A stretch of 64,000 nucleotides of DNA from an uncultured Chitinophaga sp. (GTDB lineage: Bacteria > Bacteroidota > Bacteroidia > Chitinophagales > Chitinophagaceae), in assembly GCF_902168175.1 (NCBI RefSeq), contig NZ_CABHOU010000025.1:496001-560000 (forward strand), written 5' to 3'. A program made the position numbers and the translations under genes. Numbering within the stretch: the stretch's first letter is position 1; every line of letters starts with the position of its first letter. The notes beneath the pieces were generated by a model that worked only from the letters and a program-made list of their open reading frames with translations, made no database searches and had not been told where the DNA came from. Positions 55,297 through 63,896 of this stretch are shown in pieces.

Positions 55297-56871
55297 TCAG
55301 TTCAGCATGTACGTTTTTGCTAACGCCCGAAATTCTTCCAGTTGTTGTTGTTCCCATTCCTTGTCATGCCCCAGTTCTCCAGCCAGCATATGGGCTACCT
55401 GGGGGGCAATACGCACAGCTTCTTCTGCATCCAGGAACAGCGCACGGATACGGCGCGCCAGCACATCTTCCACGGTGCGCGCCATTTCGTTTCTTGCCGC
55501 CCAAATCACCTGCGCCTTAATAATACACAACCTGGTGCTGAGTACTTCTTTCAGGGCAGGCTCCTGGCTGGCCAGGGCTTCTACCAGTGCAGCATCTGCG
55601 CCATAGAAGTACATCGGGTTGTGGAAGTCTACTTTCTCCAAAGCCCCATGCAGCGGCAGATTGCTTGTTACCGAACCAGTAGCCGGCCATCCATGCGATT
55701 CTTCCAGTTTGTCGATAACATCTTCCGCCATTTTGCGGAAGGTTGTCCATTTACCGCCGATGATGGTTATCAAACCTGCGGGCGATATAGTTATTTTATG
55801 GCTTCGGGATATCTCTTTCGTTTTTTCGCTGTTGCCTTGTGGTGCTGCCAGTGGCCGTAAACCAGCCCACACACTTCTTACATCGCTGCGCTGTGGCGGT
55901 TTGTTCAGGTAAGCACCGGCCGTAGCCAGTATGAAACTAATTTCCTGTTCCAGCGCCAATGGATCGAGGCTGATAGAATTCACCGGTGTATCGGTAGTGC
56001 CTACTACTATTTTATTATGCCAGGGCACTGCGAATAACACACGTCCATCGCTGGTTTTGGGGATCATCAGCGCATCGTCGCCCGGCAAAAACTCCCGGTC
56101 GAGCACCAGGTGTACACCCTGACTGGCGGCAATGCTATGTTTTGCGCCAGGGTTATCCATACGCAGTACATCGTCCGCAAACACGCCAGTGGCATTTATT
56201 ACGCCCTTTGTTACCACCTTGTAAGTTTCGTTATTTTCCACGTCCTGCAGCAGCACTTTTACGATCTTGCCGCGGCCGTTCTTTTCCAGTCCTTTTACTT
56301 TTACATAATTCAACACCAGTCCGCCATGCTCAGCAATCGTTTGTACCAGGTTAATAGCCAGCCGCGAATCGTCAAACTGGCCGTCGTGGTAAAGTATACC
56401 GGCCGACAGGCGTTTGGGTGATAGCGTGGGCAGGCGTTTCAGCGTTTCGGATTTAGAAATGTGACGGGAACGGCCGAGGCTCAGGCGACCTGCCATCCAG
56501 TCGTACAACTTTAAACCAACGGTGTACATAATACTGTCCCAAAGCGAATAAGCAGGGATAACGAAGGAGGTGTTGTGTACCAGGTGCGGCGCATTCTTCG
56601 TGAGCAGGCCCCTTTCTATACTTGCTTCGCGCACCAGCGCCACATCGCCCTGTGCGAGGTAACGTACACCACCGTGTACCAGTTTGGTACTTTTGCTCGA
56701 GGTAGATTTGGCGAAGTCCGCCTGCTCTACCAATAAAGTTTTATAACCTCTCGTTACTGCTTCCAAAGCTGCGCCGAGGCCGGTAGCCCCACCGCCGATA
56801 ATTACTACGTCCCACTCTGCTCCCTCCCTAACCTTCTTTTTCAGTTCGCCGATTGCCGCGTCCCTGGTCAT
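55297..56871 (-). CDS. glpD: Glycerol-3-phosphate dehydrogenase/oxidase
   Basis: A 524-residue FAD enzyme converting glycerol 3-phosphate to dihydroxyacetone phosphate. The dinucleotide motif VIIGGGATGLGAALEAVTRG starts near residue 25; KSTKLVHGGVRYL near 62 and INATGVFAD near 228 are family signatures. The C-terminal DAO domain (from about 390) covers the last quarter. It lies between susC and the GH43 gene and is probably driven from its own upstream region with operator-like dyads. Confidence 0.93.
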   Translation of the reverse strand: MTRDAAIGELKKKVREGAEWDVVIIGGGATGLGAALEAVTRGYKTLLVEQADFAKSTSSKSTKLVHGGVRYLAQGDVALVREASIERGLLTKNAPHLVHNTSFVIPAYSLWDSIMYTVGLKLYDWMAGRLSLGRSRHISKSETLKRLPTLSPKRLSAGILYHDGQFDDSRLAINLVQTIAEHGGLVLNYVKVKGLEKNGRGKIVKVLLQDVENNETYKVVTKGVINATGVFADDVLRMDNPGAKHSIAASQGVHLVLDREFLPGDDALMIPKTSDGRVLFAVPWHNKIVVGTTDTPVNSISLDPLALEQEISFILATAGAYLNKPPQRSDVRSVWAGLRPLAAPQGNSEKTKEISRSHKITISPAGLITIIGGKWTTFRKMAEDVIDKLEESHGWPATGSVTSNLPLHGALEKVDFHNPMYFYGADAALVEALASQEPALKEVLSTRLCIIKAQVIWAARNEMARTVEDVLARRIRALFLDAEEAVRIAPQVAHMLAGELGHDKEWEQQQLEEFRALAKTYMLN

Positions 56872-56901
56872 ACGATATTTATTTTACCCAAAGTACCGCC
56901 T

Positions 56902-56981
56902 GGTACATTGTAAAGATACTCACATTTCAATACAAGGTACATCGGATTGCGATACAGTGTATTTAGAGGTACATATTTGTA
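56902..56981. promoter_or_regulatory. Operator-like dyads upstream of glpD
   Basis: GGTACAT occurs at 56902, 56936 and 56968 (spacings 34 and 32). Overlapping these are TACATTGTA (56904-56912), ATACAGTGTAT (56952-56962) and TACATATTTGTA (56970-56981). The shared TACA/TGTA half-sites suggest binding of a dimeric regulator; which one is unknown. Confidence 0.45.
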
Positions 56982-57159
56982 GTGAATTAGGCATATGAGA
57001 TATCATTTAGGGAGAAAAAAGTATTAATATTGAAAGATGCGGTGGTTTTGCTGCAGTATAGTGGCCGGGAGTTAGGGAGGGTTTTTCTTATATGCGGATA
57101 CTTTTCCGGGTAGGTAACTGACACCGGAGCCGGCTATCTTAGCTGGAGTTTTGGCATGA

Positions 57160-57322
57160 TGTGTATACACCGCACGCCAAAAACTTACGCTCGTAAGAGG
57201 TGTATACATCGAACTTCAATTCGTGCTTAGACTTAAGGCCGAACAGGAGCAGTATATACACCGCCTCACAAAGAAGAACTCAAATTCGAACTTAGAATTG
57301 GGCAGCGGGCGGTGTATACACC
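57160..57322. repeat. Array of GTGTATACACC palindromes
   Basis: Four copies of the palindrome GGTGTATACACC or close variants start near 57160, 57199, 57251 and 57311; a decayed fifth (GGTGTTTA) follows at 57364. Spacers of about 27-48 bases also resemble each other (GAACTT-AATTCG-type words). It lies between the GH43 stop and the glpD upstream sites. Confidence 0.7.
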
Positions 57323-57389
57323 ATCCCACAACGAAGTGAAAAGAACTTAGACTCACAAGCGAGAGGTGTTTAACAATGCAACCACACAC

Positions 57390-58841
57390 CTACCTCCACT
57401 CTAACTCATACTTCAAACTTCGCCCCTTTTCCTCCTCAAATACTTTTCCATTGTCTTTGCTGTAAGCCTGCACGCCCTTACTAATCCCATCATCATTATA
57501 AGCTACACCATAACAACCTGCGGAAGCATTCGTACTTATCACCATGCAGTAAGACTTACCCTTCTGCAACTTCAGGCTGAATTTACATCTAATACCTTTA
57601 GCCGACCAGCCTATCTTTCCTTCTTCCACTTTCGAAACCGCCAGTGGCTGACCAGTGGGCTTGAATGAAGCATCGGCAGCATAAATCGCGACGACCAATG
57701 CTGAATCGGGATCGGTGTTTTTGAACGAAGTGAGCTGGATGGCTTTTAAAGTACCGTTACGGGCGGCTTTAAAAGATTGCGAGCGCTGTATGTTGCGGGA
57801 GATGTCGCATTGCAGCCGGTAACCTTTTACCGGCGATGGGTTACACTTTAGCGGTTTAATGGCACCATCTTCCGTAAACTCTAACACCGTCCAGTAGTAG
57901 TTAGCAAGGGCTTCATTTTTAGCGGCATTATTCCATAAATCGCTGCCGTACAGGTAAATGGAATCTTTCCCCAACTTAAAGGCAGATACAAATGAAGGCT
58001 GACCGCCGCAGGAGTTATCGCTGATCTTTATGCCTTCGGACCAGGGACCTAAGGGCGAGGAAGCGGTACGGTAAGACGTGCCGGTACCGGAGCAATAACC
58101 GCAGTTGGGGTCAGAATACGTTACATAGTATTTGCCTTTACGTTTAAACAGTCCTGGTGCTTCAGTGTTGCCTGGTGTTACTGCCTTTACGTGTTCGCCA
58201 GTGCCGGAAAGATAATCATCGGTAAGTTTTTCGATAACGATCGTTCCTTTCGCGCGCCAGTCGGTGTAGGCGAGGTAACAGCTGCCATCATCATCTATAA
58301 ACAGATCGTGATCGCCGTTGTTGAGTCCTGCCGCGGGAGCATTGGCATTTACCGCCACTACCGGCTCCTTTACTTCCACAAAGGGGCCAACAGGACTTTT
58401 GCTGGTAAACACACGATAGCCGGAAACATTATCATATACGTTAATCCAGAGTACATACCGGGAGGTGCGCTGGTTGTACACCACATGCGGACGAAAACAG
58501 CCGTACGTGTTACCGTTACAGCGCGTTTGCCATACCTGTGTACTGGCGTCGAAGAGCGCGCCTTTATCAGTCCAGGTTTGAAGATCGGTGGAGGTGTATA
58601 CTTTGAATCCGCAGAAGGGCGCTCCTTTTTTACCCCAGGCAAACCCGCAGTCGTAACTGGTGCCATACAGGTAATACACACCATTGAACCGGGCAATTTC
58701 TCCATCATGCGCATCTATGGCGTCGCCAGCGGTGCTGAAGCGCGTAAACTGGTCGCCTTTTGCATTGAAGTTTTCGATCTTTTGCGCGAGGGCTGCCAGC
58801 GGCAACAATACGCATAACAGGAGTATGCTTTTCTGTTTCAT
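57390..58841 (-). CDS. GH43-family glycoside hydrolase-like protein
   Basis: A 483-residue exported protein (signal peptide MKQKSILLLCVLLPLAALA). The five-bladed propeller of GH43 begins near residue 40. Family elements are DAHDGEIARFNGVYYLYG (catalytic base region), DHDLFIDDDGSCYLAYTD and NTEAPGLFKRKGKYYVTYS (catalytic acid region). A C-terminal beta-domain of about 130 residues follows. Galactan- or arabinan-type substrates are typical of the family; the true substrate is unknown. It sits inside the glycerol locus. Confidence 0.8.
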   Translation of the reverse strand: MKQKSILLLCVLLPLAALAQKIENFNAKGDQFTRFSTAGDAIDAHDGEIARFNGVYYLYGTSYDCGFAWGKKGAPFCGFKVYTSTDLQTWTDKGALFDASTQVWQTRCNGNTYGCFRPHVVYNQRTSRYVLWINVYDNVSGYRVFTSKSPVGPFVEVKEPVVAVNANAPAAGLNNGDHDLFIDDDGSCYLAYTDWRAKGTIVIEKLTDDYLSGTGEHVKAVTPGNTEAPGLFKRKGKYYVTYSDPNCGYCSGTGTSYRTASSPLGPWSEGIKISDNSCGGQPSFVSAFKLGKDSIYLYGSDLWNNAAKNEALANYYWTVLEFTEDGAIKPLKCNPSPVKGYRLQCDISRNIQRSQSFKAARNGTLKAIQLTSFKNTDPDSALVVAIYAADASFKPTGQPLAVSKVEEGKIGWSAKGIRCKFSLKLQKGKSYCMVISTNASAGCYGVAYNDDGISKGVQAYSKDNGKVFEEEKGRSLKYELEWR

Positions 58842-58941
58842 CTAACAACTGTTTAAAAGTGGAATATGCCAATTTACAGATTATGTACCCGGCATATCCC
58901 ATCTTTTCAAAAAGTATAAATGAATTATCAGATTGTACAAT

Positions 58942-60435
58942 CTACAAATCCCAGTTCTTCACACGTGCAATTGCTTTCTGCCACTTTTGCTTTACAGCGG
59001 TAGTGTCATTACTTTCATCGGGATGAAATGTTTTACTGATGCGGTACTGCGCACGTACTTCAGACAGTTCCCAGAAACCGGTGGCCAGACCTGCCAGGTA
59101 AGCAACACCAACAGCACCCACCGGCATCACTTCCGGCCGCATGATCGGATATTGGAGTATGTCGGTTTGCATTTGCATGAAGAAGTCGTAACCGGCAGAG
59201 GTACCATCGACACGCAGCGCTGTAATCGAACGGCCGCTGTCCTTTTCCATGGCCTGCAGTGCATCGTAAATACCCAGCGCCACGCCCTCCAGTGAAGCGC
59301 GCGCAATGTGACCCGCGGAGGTGCCGCGTGTAATACCAATGATCATCCCACGTGCGTATGGGTCCCAGTAAGGTGCGCCGAGGCCGCTCAGTGCGGGTAC
59401 GAACATTACACCGCCATTGTCGGGCTCTGTTTGCGCCAGGGCTTCTATTTCTGCGGTAGACTCTATCAACCCCAAACCATCCCTTATCCACCTGAATACG
59501 GAACTGCCGCCAAACACACTGCCTTCCAGCGCGTAGGTTACCTTACCGCCTATTTTCCAGGCGACCGTTGTAAGCAGGTTGTGTTGGGAAATGATAGGCG
59601 ATTCGCCAATGTTCATGAGTGCAAAACAGCCACTACCATAGGTATTTTTCACCATCCCCGGTTCCAGGCACATCTGACCGAACAAGGCTGCCTGCTGGTC
59701 GCCGGCCACACCGGCAATAGGTATACCAGCACCAAATAAGGACGGTGCAGTTTGAGCAATGATCTCGCTGTTACTGCATATTTCAGGCAACAGTTGGAAC
59801 GGAATGCCGAAGAGGCGTAATAATTCTTCATCCCACCGCAGTTCGTGAATATTGAACAACATGGTGCGCGATGCATTGGTTACATCGGTTACATGTTTTT
59901 TGCCGCCGGTAAGTTTCCAGATAAGCCACGAATCGATGGTACCAAACGCAAGCTGGCCCTGCTCTGCACGAATACGCGCGCCCTGTACATTATCTAATAT
60001 CCAGCTGATTTTGCTGGCGGAAAAGTAGGCGTCGAGAATTAAACCTGTTTTTTGACGAATGAGTTCTGAAAAGCCCTGGTAGCGGAACTCATCGCATATT
60101 TTAGAGGTACGGCGATCTTGCCAGGCAATTGCGTTATAAATGGGATGACCACTCGCTTTATCCCATATCACAGTGGTTTCGCGCTGGTTGGCAATACCAA
60201 TGCCAGCTATGTCGCCGGGTTGTACGCGGGTTTCCTCTAACAATTCTTCAATTACCGAAAGCATGGTAAACCAAATCTCATTCGGGTCCACTTCTATCCA
60301 GCCCGGCTGGGGGTAATATTTTTCGTATTCTTTCTGTAACTGCTTTACAACCTTTCCCTCCCTGTTGAACAATACCACACCGGCTGCGGCAGAGCCTAAG
60401 TCCAGCGAAAGGATATATTGTTTATCTGTATTCAT
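58942..60435 (-). CDS. glpK: Glycerol kinase with atypical N-terminal phosphate loop
   Basis: A 497-residue FGGY kinase. The glycerol site is intact: NQRETTVIWD (Arg/Glu), AIAWQDRRT (Trp), LDAYFSASK (Tyr) and VAGDQQAALFGQ (Asp). The N-terminal loop is not: family members have DQGTTSSR, here it reads DLGSAAAG, so the Thr-Thr-Ser-Ser-Arg phosphate contacts are Ser-Ala-Ala-Ala-Gly. Length and alignment are otherwise unbroken, so this is not a frameshift. The start could be 60444 (MPDMNTD). It follows the PadR gene closely, suggesting one transcript. Confidence 0.9.
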   Translation of the reverse strand: MNTDKQYILSLDLGSAAAGVVLFNREGKVVKQLQKEYEKYYPQPGWIEVDPNEIWFTMLSVIEELLEETRVQPGDIAGIGIANQRETTVIWDKASGHPIYNAIAWQDRRTSKICDEFRYQGFSELIRQKTGLILDAYFSASKISWILDNVQGARIRAEQGQLAFGTIDSWLIWKLTGGKKHVTDVTNASRTMLFNIHELRWDEELLRLFGIPFQLLPEICSNSEIIAQTAPSLFGAGIPIAGVAGDQQAALFGQMCLEPGMVKNTYGSGCFALMNIGESPIISQHNLLTTVAWKIGGKVTYALEGSVFGGSSVFRWIRDGLGLIESTAEIEALAQTEPDNGGVMFVPALSGLGAPYWDPYARGMIIGITRGTSAGHIARASLEGVALGIYDALQAMEKDSGRSITALRVDGTSAGYDFFMQMQTDILQYPIMRPEVMPVGAVGVAYLAGLATGFWELSEVRAQYRISKTFHPDESNDTTAVKQKWQKAIARVKNWDL

Positions 60436-60462
60436 ATCGGGCATTTTATACGTGGCTGGTTT

Positions 60463-60819
60463 TTAGATTTTTTTGATCTCGCTGATGGCTTGCATTAGTT
60501 CGCCGAGGTATTGGTACATAGCTTCCAGGTACTCGTTGCCCTGTTCGGTAAGTTTGTAATATTTGCGTGGCACGCCTTCTTCCATCTCCACCCAGCGCGA
60601 GTCTAACAACTTCTCCTTTTTCAGGCGGCTGAGCAGCGGGTATATAGTGCCTTCTGCAATATCCATATCGGCCAGCTTCTTTATTTCGCTGATCAGCTCA
60701 TAACCATATCGCTCCTTACTTTGCAGTAGCAGCATAATGATATACTCGAAAAGCCCTTTTTTGATCTGGGACTGCCAGCGGGTAATAAAGTAGGCACTTT
60801 GCTTGTTCTCGTTCTCCAT
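60463..60819 (-). CDS. PadR-family transcriptional regulator
   Basis: A 118-residue protein. The winged helix begins KKGLFEYIIMLLLQSKERYGYELISEI (residues about 20-46); AEGTIYPLLSRLKKEKLLDS is the recognition region and RKYYKLTEQGNEYL the wing. A short C-terminal helix serves for dimerisation. It lies about 20-30 bases upstream of glpK, so it is a candidate regulator of the glycerol locus. Confidence 0.9.
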   Translation of the reverse strand: MENENKQSAYFITRWQSQIKKGLFEYIIMLLLQSKERYGYELISEIKKLADMDIAEGTIYPLLSRLKKEKLLDSRWVEMEEGVPRKYYKLTEQGNEYLEAMYQYLGELMQAISEIKKI

Positions 60820-60844
60820 ACGGGATGTTTAAACTTTAGGGGGG

Positions 60845-61237
60845 TCAGGCTTTCTTCAGTTTGTTTTTAGACATAATGCGCTTGCGGTGTTGTTCTCCCC
60901 ATTCCTTCATTTCCAATATCACCTTATCGAGCGAGCGGCTATAGGTGGTGGCTTTGTACTCCACCGCCACCGGCATACTGTCGTACACCGTGCGAGTAAC
61001 AAATTCGTTTAACTCCAGTTCCTTCAGTTCTTTAGATAATACTTTAGGGGTGATGCCCTGCACCGACCGCTGAAGTTCTTTGAAACGTTGCGGGCCACCC
61101 TCCAGCAGGGCGATGATGATCGGCAGTTTCCACTTGCCACCCATTACATACATGGCATCACGAATGGCGTTGAGGCTTTTTTTACAAACCTCGGTGGCGT
61201 TGGCCGGATAGGCTTCGGCTTGTTTTATCCTGGACAT
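60845..61237 (-). CDS. HxlR-family transcriptional regulator
   Basis: A 130-residue winged-helix protein with the family layout: ALNAIRDAMYVMGGKWKLPI-like N-terminal region, ALLEGGPQRFKELQRSVQGI and LSKELKELELNEFVTRTVYD. Cys18 (TEVCKKSLNA) is in the place of the sensing cysteine of redox-responsive members. The frame is open to 61354; 61237 gives the usual start and leaves room for the promoter. It is divergent from the DsbA-family gene. Confidence 0.9.
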   Translation of the reverse strand: MSRIKQAEAYPANATEVCKKSLNAIRDAMYVMGGKWKLPIIIALLEGGPQRFKELQRSVQGITPKVLSKELKELELNEFVTRTVYDSMPVAVEYKATTYSRSLDKVILEMKEWGEQHRKRIMSKNKLKKA

Positions 61238-61311
61238 ATATTTGTATTTAGTGGCTACAGGGTACCGGTATCCTAAAGGATAGTGGTTACCAAAGTATAG
61301 CAAACTTACGA

Positions 61312-61319
61312 TAATTTTG
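61312..61319 (+). promoter_or_regulatory. Possible -7 element of the DsbA-family gene
   Basis: TAATTTTG matches TAnnTTTG, 61 bases before the ATG. The -33 element is weak. A CAAACTTA (TAAGTTTG on the minus strand) at 61301-61308 could serve the HxlR gene. Confidence 0.4.
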
Positions 61320-61380
61320 CAGGAGATGGTAGACCTGGCCTTCGCCACTCCCATCTACCCAGAATTTAAAAATTATAATT

Positions 61381-62067
61381 ATGAAAGTTGAAATATGGTC
61401 GGATATAATGTGCCCATTCTGTTACATCGGCAAACGCCGGTTTGAGCAGGCACTCGAGCAGGTTGGTGGACAGGAACAGGTAGAAATTGAGTGGAAGAGT
61501 TTCCAGCTGGACCCGCAACTGCAATATACACCGGGACAAACCGTACACGATATGCTGGCAGAAAAAAAAGGCTGGACGGTAGAATATGCAAAAGAAGTGG
61601 GCAACCAGGTAAGCGGTATGGCCGCGCAACTGGGACTCGAATATGATTTCGATAAAGCCATTCCTGCCAATACTCTGGATGCACATCGCTTTTCGCACCT
61701 CGCGGCCAAACACGGTTTGCAGCACATCGCCGAAGAAAAACTATTCGCCGCTTATTTCACAGAAGGCAAAAACGTGGGCGATCATGAAACACTCATCGCT
61801 ATCGGTAAAGAAATAGGTCTGAATGAAACAGAAGTAAAAGAAATGTTGCAGAGCGATACTTATAAAAGCGCTGTACACAAAGACATTTCAGAAGGCTCTT
61901 CAATTGGAGTAAGAGGCGTGCCCTTCTTTGTATTTAACAGGCAGTACGCTATTTCAGGCGCACAGCCGTTAGAAGTGTTTACACAAACTTTCAAAAAAGT
62001 GCAGGAAGATGAGAAAACTTCCGGCACCGTAGAAGGTGCAGTATGTACGCCAGAAGGCGATTGTTAG
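61381..62067 (+). CDS. DsbA-family oxidoreductase (FrnE-like)
   Basis: A 228-residue thioredoxin-fold protein without a signal peptide. The active site CPFC lies at residues 12-15 (SDIMCPFCYIGKRRFEQAL), the cis-Pro in GVRGVPFFVFN near residue 181; the helical insertion lies between. Such FrnE-like proteins act in the cytoplasm on thiol redox. The divergent HxlR regulator probably controls it. Confidence 0.93.
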   Translation: MKVEIWSDIMCPFCYIGKRRFEQALEQVGGQEQVEIEWKSFQLDPQLQYTPGQTVHDMLAEKKGWTVEYAKEVGNQVSGMAAQLGLEYDFDKAIPANTLDAHRFSHLAAKHGLQHIAEEKLFAAYFTEGKNVGDHETLIAIGKEIGLNETEVKEMLQSDTYKSAVHKDISEGSSIGVRGVPFFVFNRQYAISGAQPLEVFTQTFKKVQEDEKTSGTVEGAVCTPEGDC

Positions 62068-62083
62068 ATTTATTTATACAAAT

Positions 62084-62117
62084 AAAAAGGCCGGATGACT
62101 TTCCGGCCTTTTTTTAT
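62084..62117 (+). terminator. Terminator of the DsbA-family gene
   Basis: AAAAGGCCGGA / TCCGGCCTTTT stem with a 6-base loop and a run of T. Confidence 0.9.
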
Positions 62118-62282
62118 TCCCCAACCTGTGTAACCCGCCAAGCATAAGGAAAAACATGCCACTTAAATTTTAACATTTTAAATCCGCGCAGTCATTACAC
62201 AACGTAGATGATAATGGAAACACTATTCACAGTAACCTGATTATCTGAACATTCCCAATTATTAACTAAAAGCATTTTTCTT

Positions 62283-62978
62283 ATGAACAAATTCCAAATA
62301 CCTCCTGTCGAGGGGGCGGGGGGAGGCTTGTCTCCAAAAGGCATGCAGCGCCGGCAATTCCTGACAAAACTTGCTGGTGCAGCATCTGTAGCAGCGGTTG
62401 TTTCAGGGTGTAGTAAAGATGATAATGATAACAGCGGCATTAACCTGGGTTCAGGCGATCCGGGCATTCTCAACTATGCGTATGCGTTAGAACAGTTGGA
62501 AGCAGCATTTTACACGCAGGTAATACTCACGCCTTATACCGGCATTACCGCTGATGAGAAAGCGTTACTGACAGACATCAGAGACCATGAGATCGCACAC
62601 CGTGAGTTCTTTAAAAATGCCTTAGGATCTAAAGCTATTGTTTCGCTGGAAGTAAATTTTTCTGCGATCGACTTTACCAGCAGAGCCAGCGTACTGGCCA
62701 CCGCCAAAGCGTTTGAAGACCTGGGCGTATCGGCTTACAACGGTGCGGGCAAACTGATCACCGACGGCACCTACCTGTTACTGGCAGGCAAAATCGTGTC
62801 TGTAGAAGCACGTCATGCCGCCTACATCCGCGACCTGATCAGCAACGGTAGTTTCGCTGACAGCACTGTAATAGACGCTAACGGCCTCGATAAAGCACAA
62901 ACTCCAAAACAGGTATTAAGTGTTGCTTCGAAATTTCTTAAATCGAAGCTGAACGCCAATAACCTGCCTACTTCCTGA
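62283..62978 (+). CDS. Ferritin-like domain protein, exported (first of a pair)
   Basis: A 231-residue protein. Residues 20-40 contain [20 protein letters not shown] and a lipobox-like SGCSKDD, pointing to a twin-arginine-type leader and perhaps a lipid anchor. The rest is a ferritin-like four-helix bundle with metal-ligand helices ALEQLEAAFY, DHEIAHREFF, FEDLGVSAY and SVEARHAAYIRDL. Function is unknown; relatives are linked to stress or desiccation. Confidence 0.85.
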   Translation: MNKFQIPPVEGAGGGLSPKGMQRRQFLTKLAGAASVAAVVSGCSKDDNDNSGINLGSGDPGILNYAYALEQLEAAFYTQVILTPYTGITADEKALLTDIRDHEIAHREFFKNALGSKAIVSLEVNFSAIDFTSRASVLATAKAFEDLGVSAYNGAGKLITDGTYLLLAGKIVSVEARHAAYIRDLISNGSFADSTVIDANGLDKAQTPKQVLSVASKFLKSKLNANNLPTS

Positions 62979-62994
62979 TCTTAAAAAATTTGTT

Positions 62995-63831
62995 ATGAAT
63001 CTCTTTCAGATACTGAACGATATAGAAAAAGTAGACCCAGAGGTATACGACAAACTGGATAACCGCCGCTCGGTGATGAAACAGTTTGCTAAAATAAGTG
63101 GAAAACTCGCCCTGGCAGCAGTTCCCATTGCTTTCGGCGGCATGTTTAAAAAAGCATATGGACAAGGTACTACAGCTGTTGTAGACACCCTCCAGTTCGC
63201 GCTTACACTCGAATATTTAGAAGCCGCGTTTTATGTAAAAGCGGTGAGTACTGCGGGACTTATTCCTGCTGGCGCCCCTACTGCGGCCATTACTACGATA
63301 CGCGATCACGAAACCGCACACGTAAACTTCCTGAAAACAGCTATTACTTCGCTGGGCGCAACGCCGGTAACATCACCTACGTTCGACTTTAGCGGGGGTA
63401 ATGGTAGTAATAATGGTCCTTTTAAAACAGTATTTTCCGACTATGGTCTGTTCCTAGCTGTAGCCCAAACCTTTGAAGATACAGGTGTAAGAGCCTATAA
63501 AGGCCAGGCGGGTAACCTCATTTCTAATAATGATGTACTCACTGCCGCGTTAAACATTCACTCCGTAGAAGCGCGCCATGCCGCCCACATCAGGAGCATG
63601 CGTAAGGCTGCAGGTGCTGCCGTGAAACCATGGATCACACTGAACGACACAGGCGGTATTGGTACGGCTGTAGCAGCCAGCTACGCGGGTGAAGAACTGA
63701 CTACGCAGGCGACTATTAATATTGTGAACATCAACGGCATGTCTATCAGTGCGAATGCAGCTTCCGAAGCGTTTGACGAAGACCTGAGCAAGGCGGCCGT
63801 GTTGGCAATTGTAGATCCGTTTATTGCCTAG
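62995..63831 (+). CDS. Ferritin-like domain protein (second of a pair)
   Basis: A 278-residue protein starting 16 bases after the first. An N-terminal region (NRRSVMKQFAKISGKLALAAV) is again leader-like; then a ferritin-like bundle with LEYLEAAFY, DHETAHVNFL, FEDTGVRAYKG and SVEARHAAHIRSM. It lacks the lipobox of its partner and carries a longer C-terminal extension (about 40 residues). The two share all ligand helices and probably form a hetero-oligomer. Confidence 0.85.
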   Translation: MNLFQILNDIEKVDPEVYDKLDNRRSVMKQFAKISGKLALAAVPIAFGGMFKKAYGQGTTAVVDTLQFALTLEYLEAAFYVKAVSTAGLIPAGAPTAAITTIRDHETAHVNFLKTAITSLGATPVTSPTFDFSGGNGSNNGPFKTVFSDYGLFLAVAQTFEDTGVRAYKGQAGNLISNNDVLTAALNIHSVEARHAAHIRSMRKAAGAAVKPWITLNDTGGIGTAVAASYAGEELTTQATINIVNINGMSISANAASEAFDEDLSKAAVLAIVDPFIA

Positions 63832-63866
63832 ATAGAATGCGATGCCATAATTGAGTGGATGGTTTC

Positions 63867-63896
63867 AAAAAGCCAGGCTGTGAGGCCTGGCTTTAC
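63867..63896. terminator. Bidirectional terminator between converging genes
   Basis: AGCCAGGC / GCCTGGCT stem (63871-63892) between the ferritin-like pair and the incoming minus-strand gene. Confidence 0.75.

Noticed and set aside
57160..57370. Possible CRISPR array
   Set aside because: The repeat is only 12 bases, spacers vary from about 27 to 48 bases and resemble each other, and no cas gene is present.
60379..60402. Frameshift in glpK as the cause of the odd phosphate loop
   Set aside because: The alignment to the family has no gap and the flanking residues match in the same frame, so substitutions are the simpler explanation.
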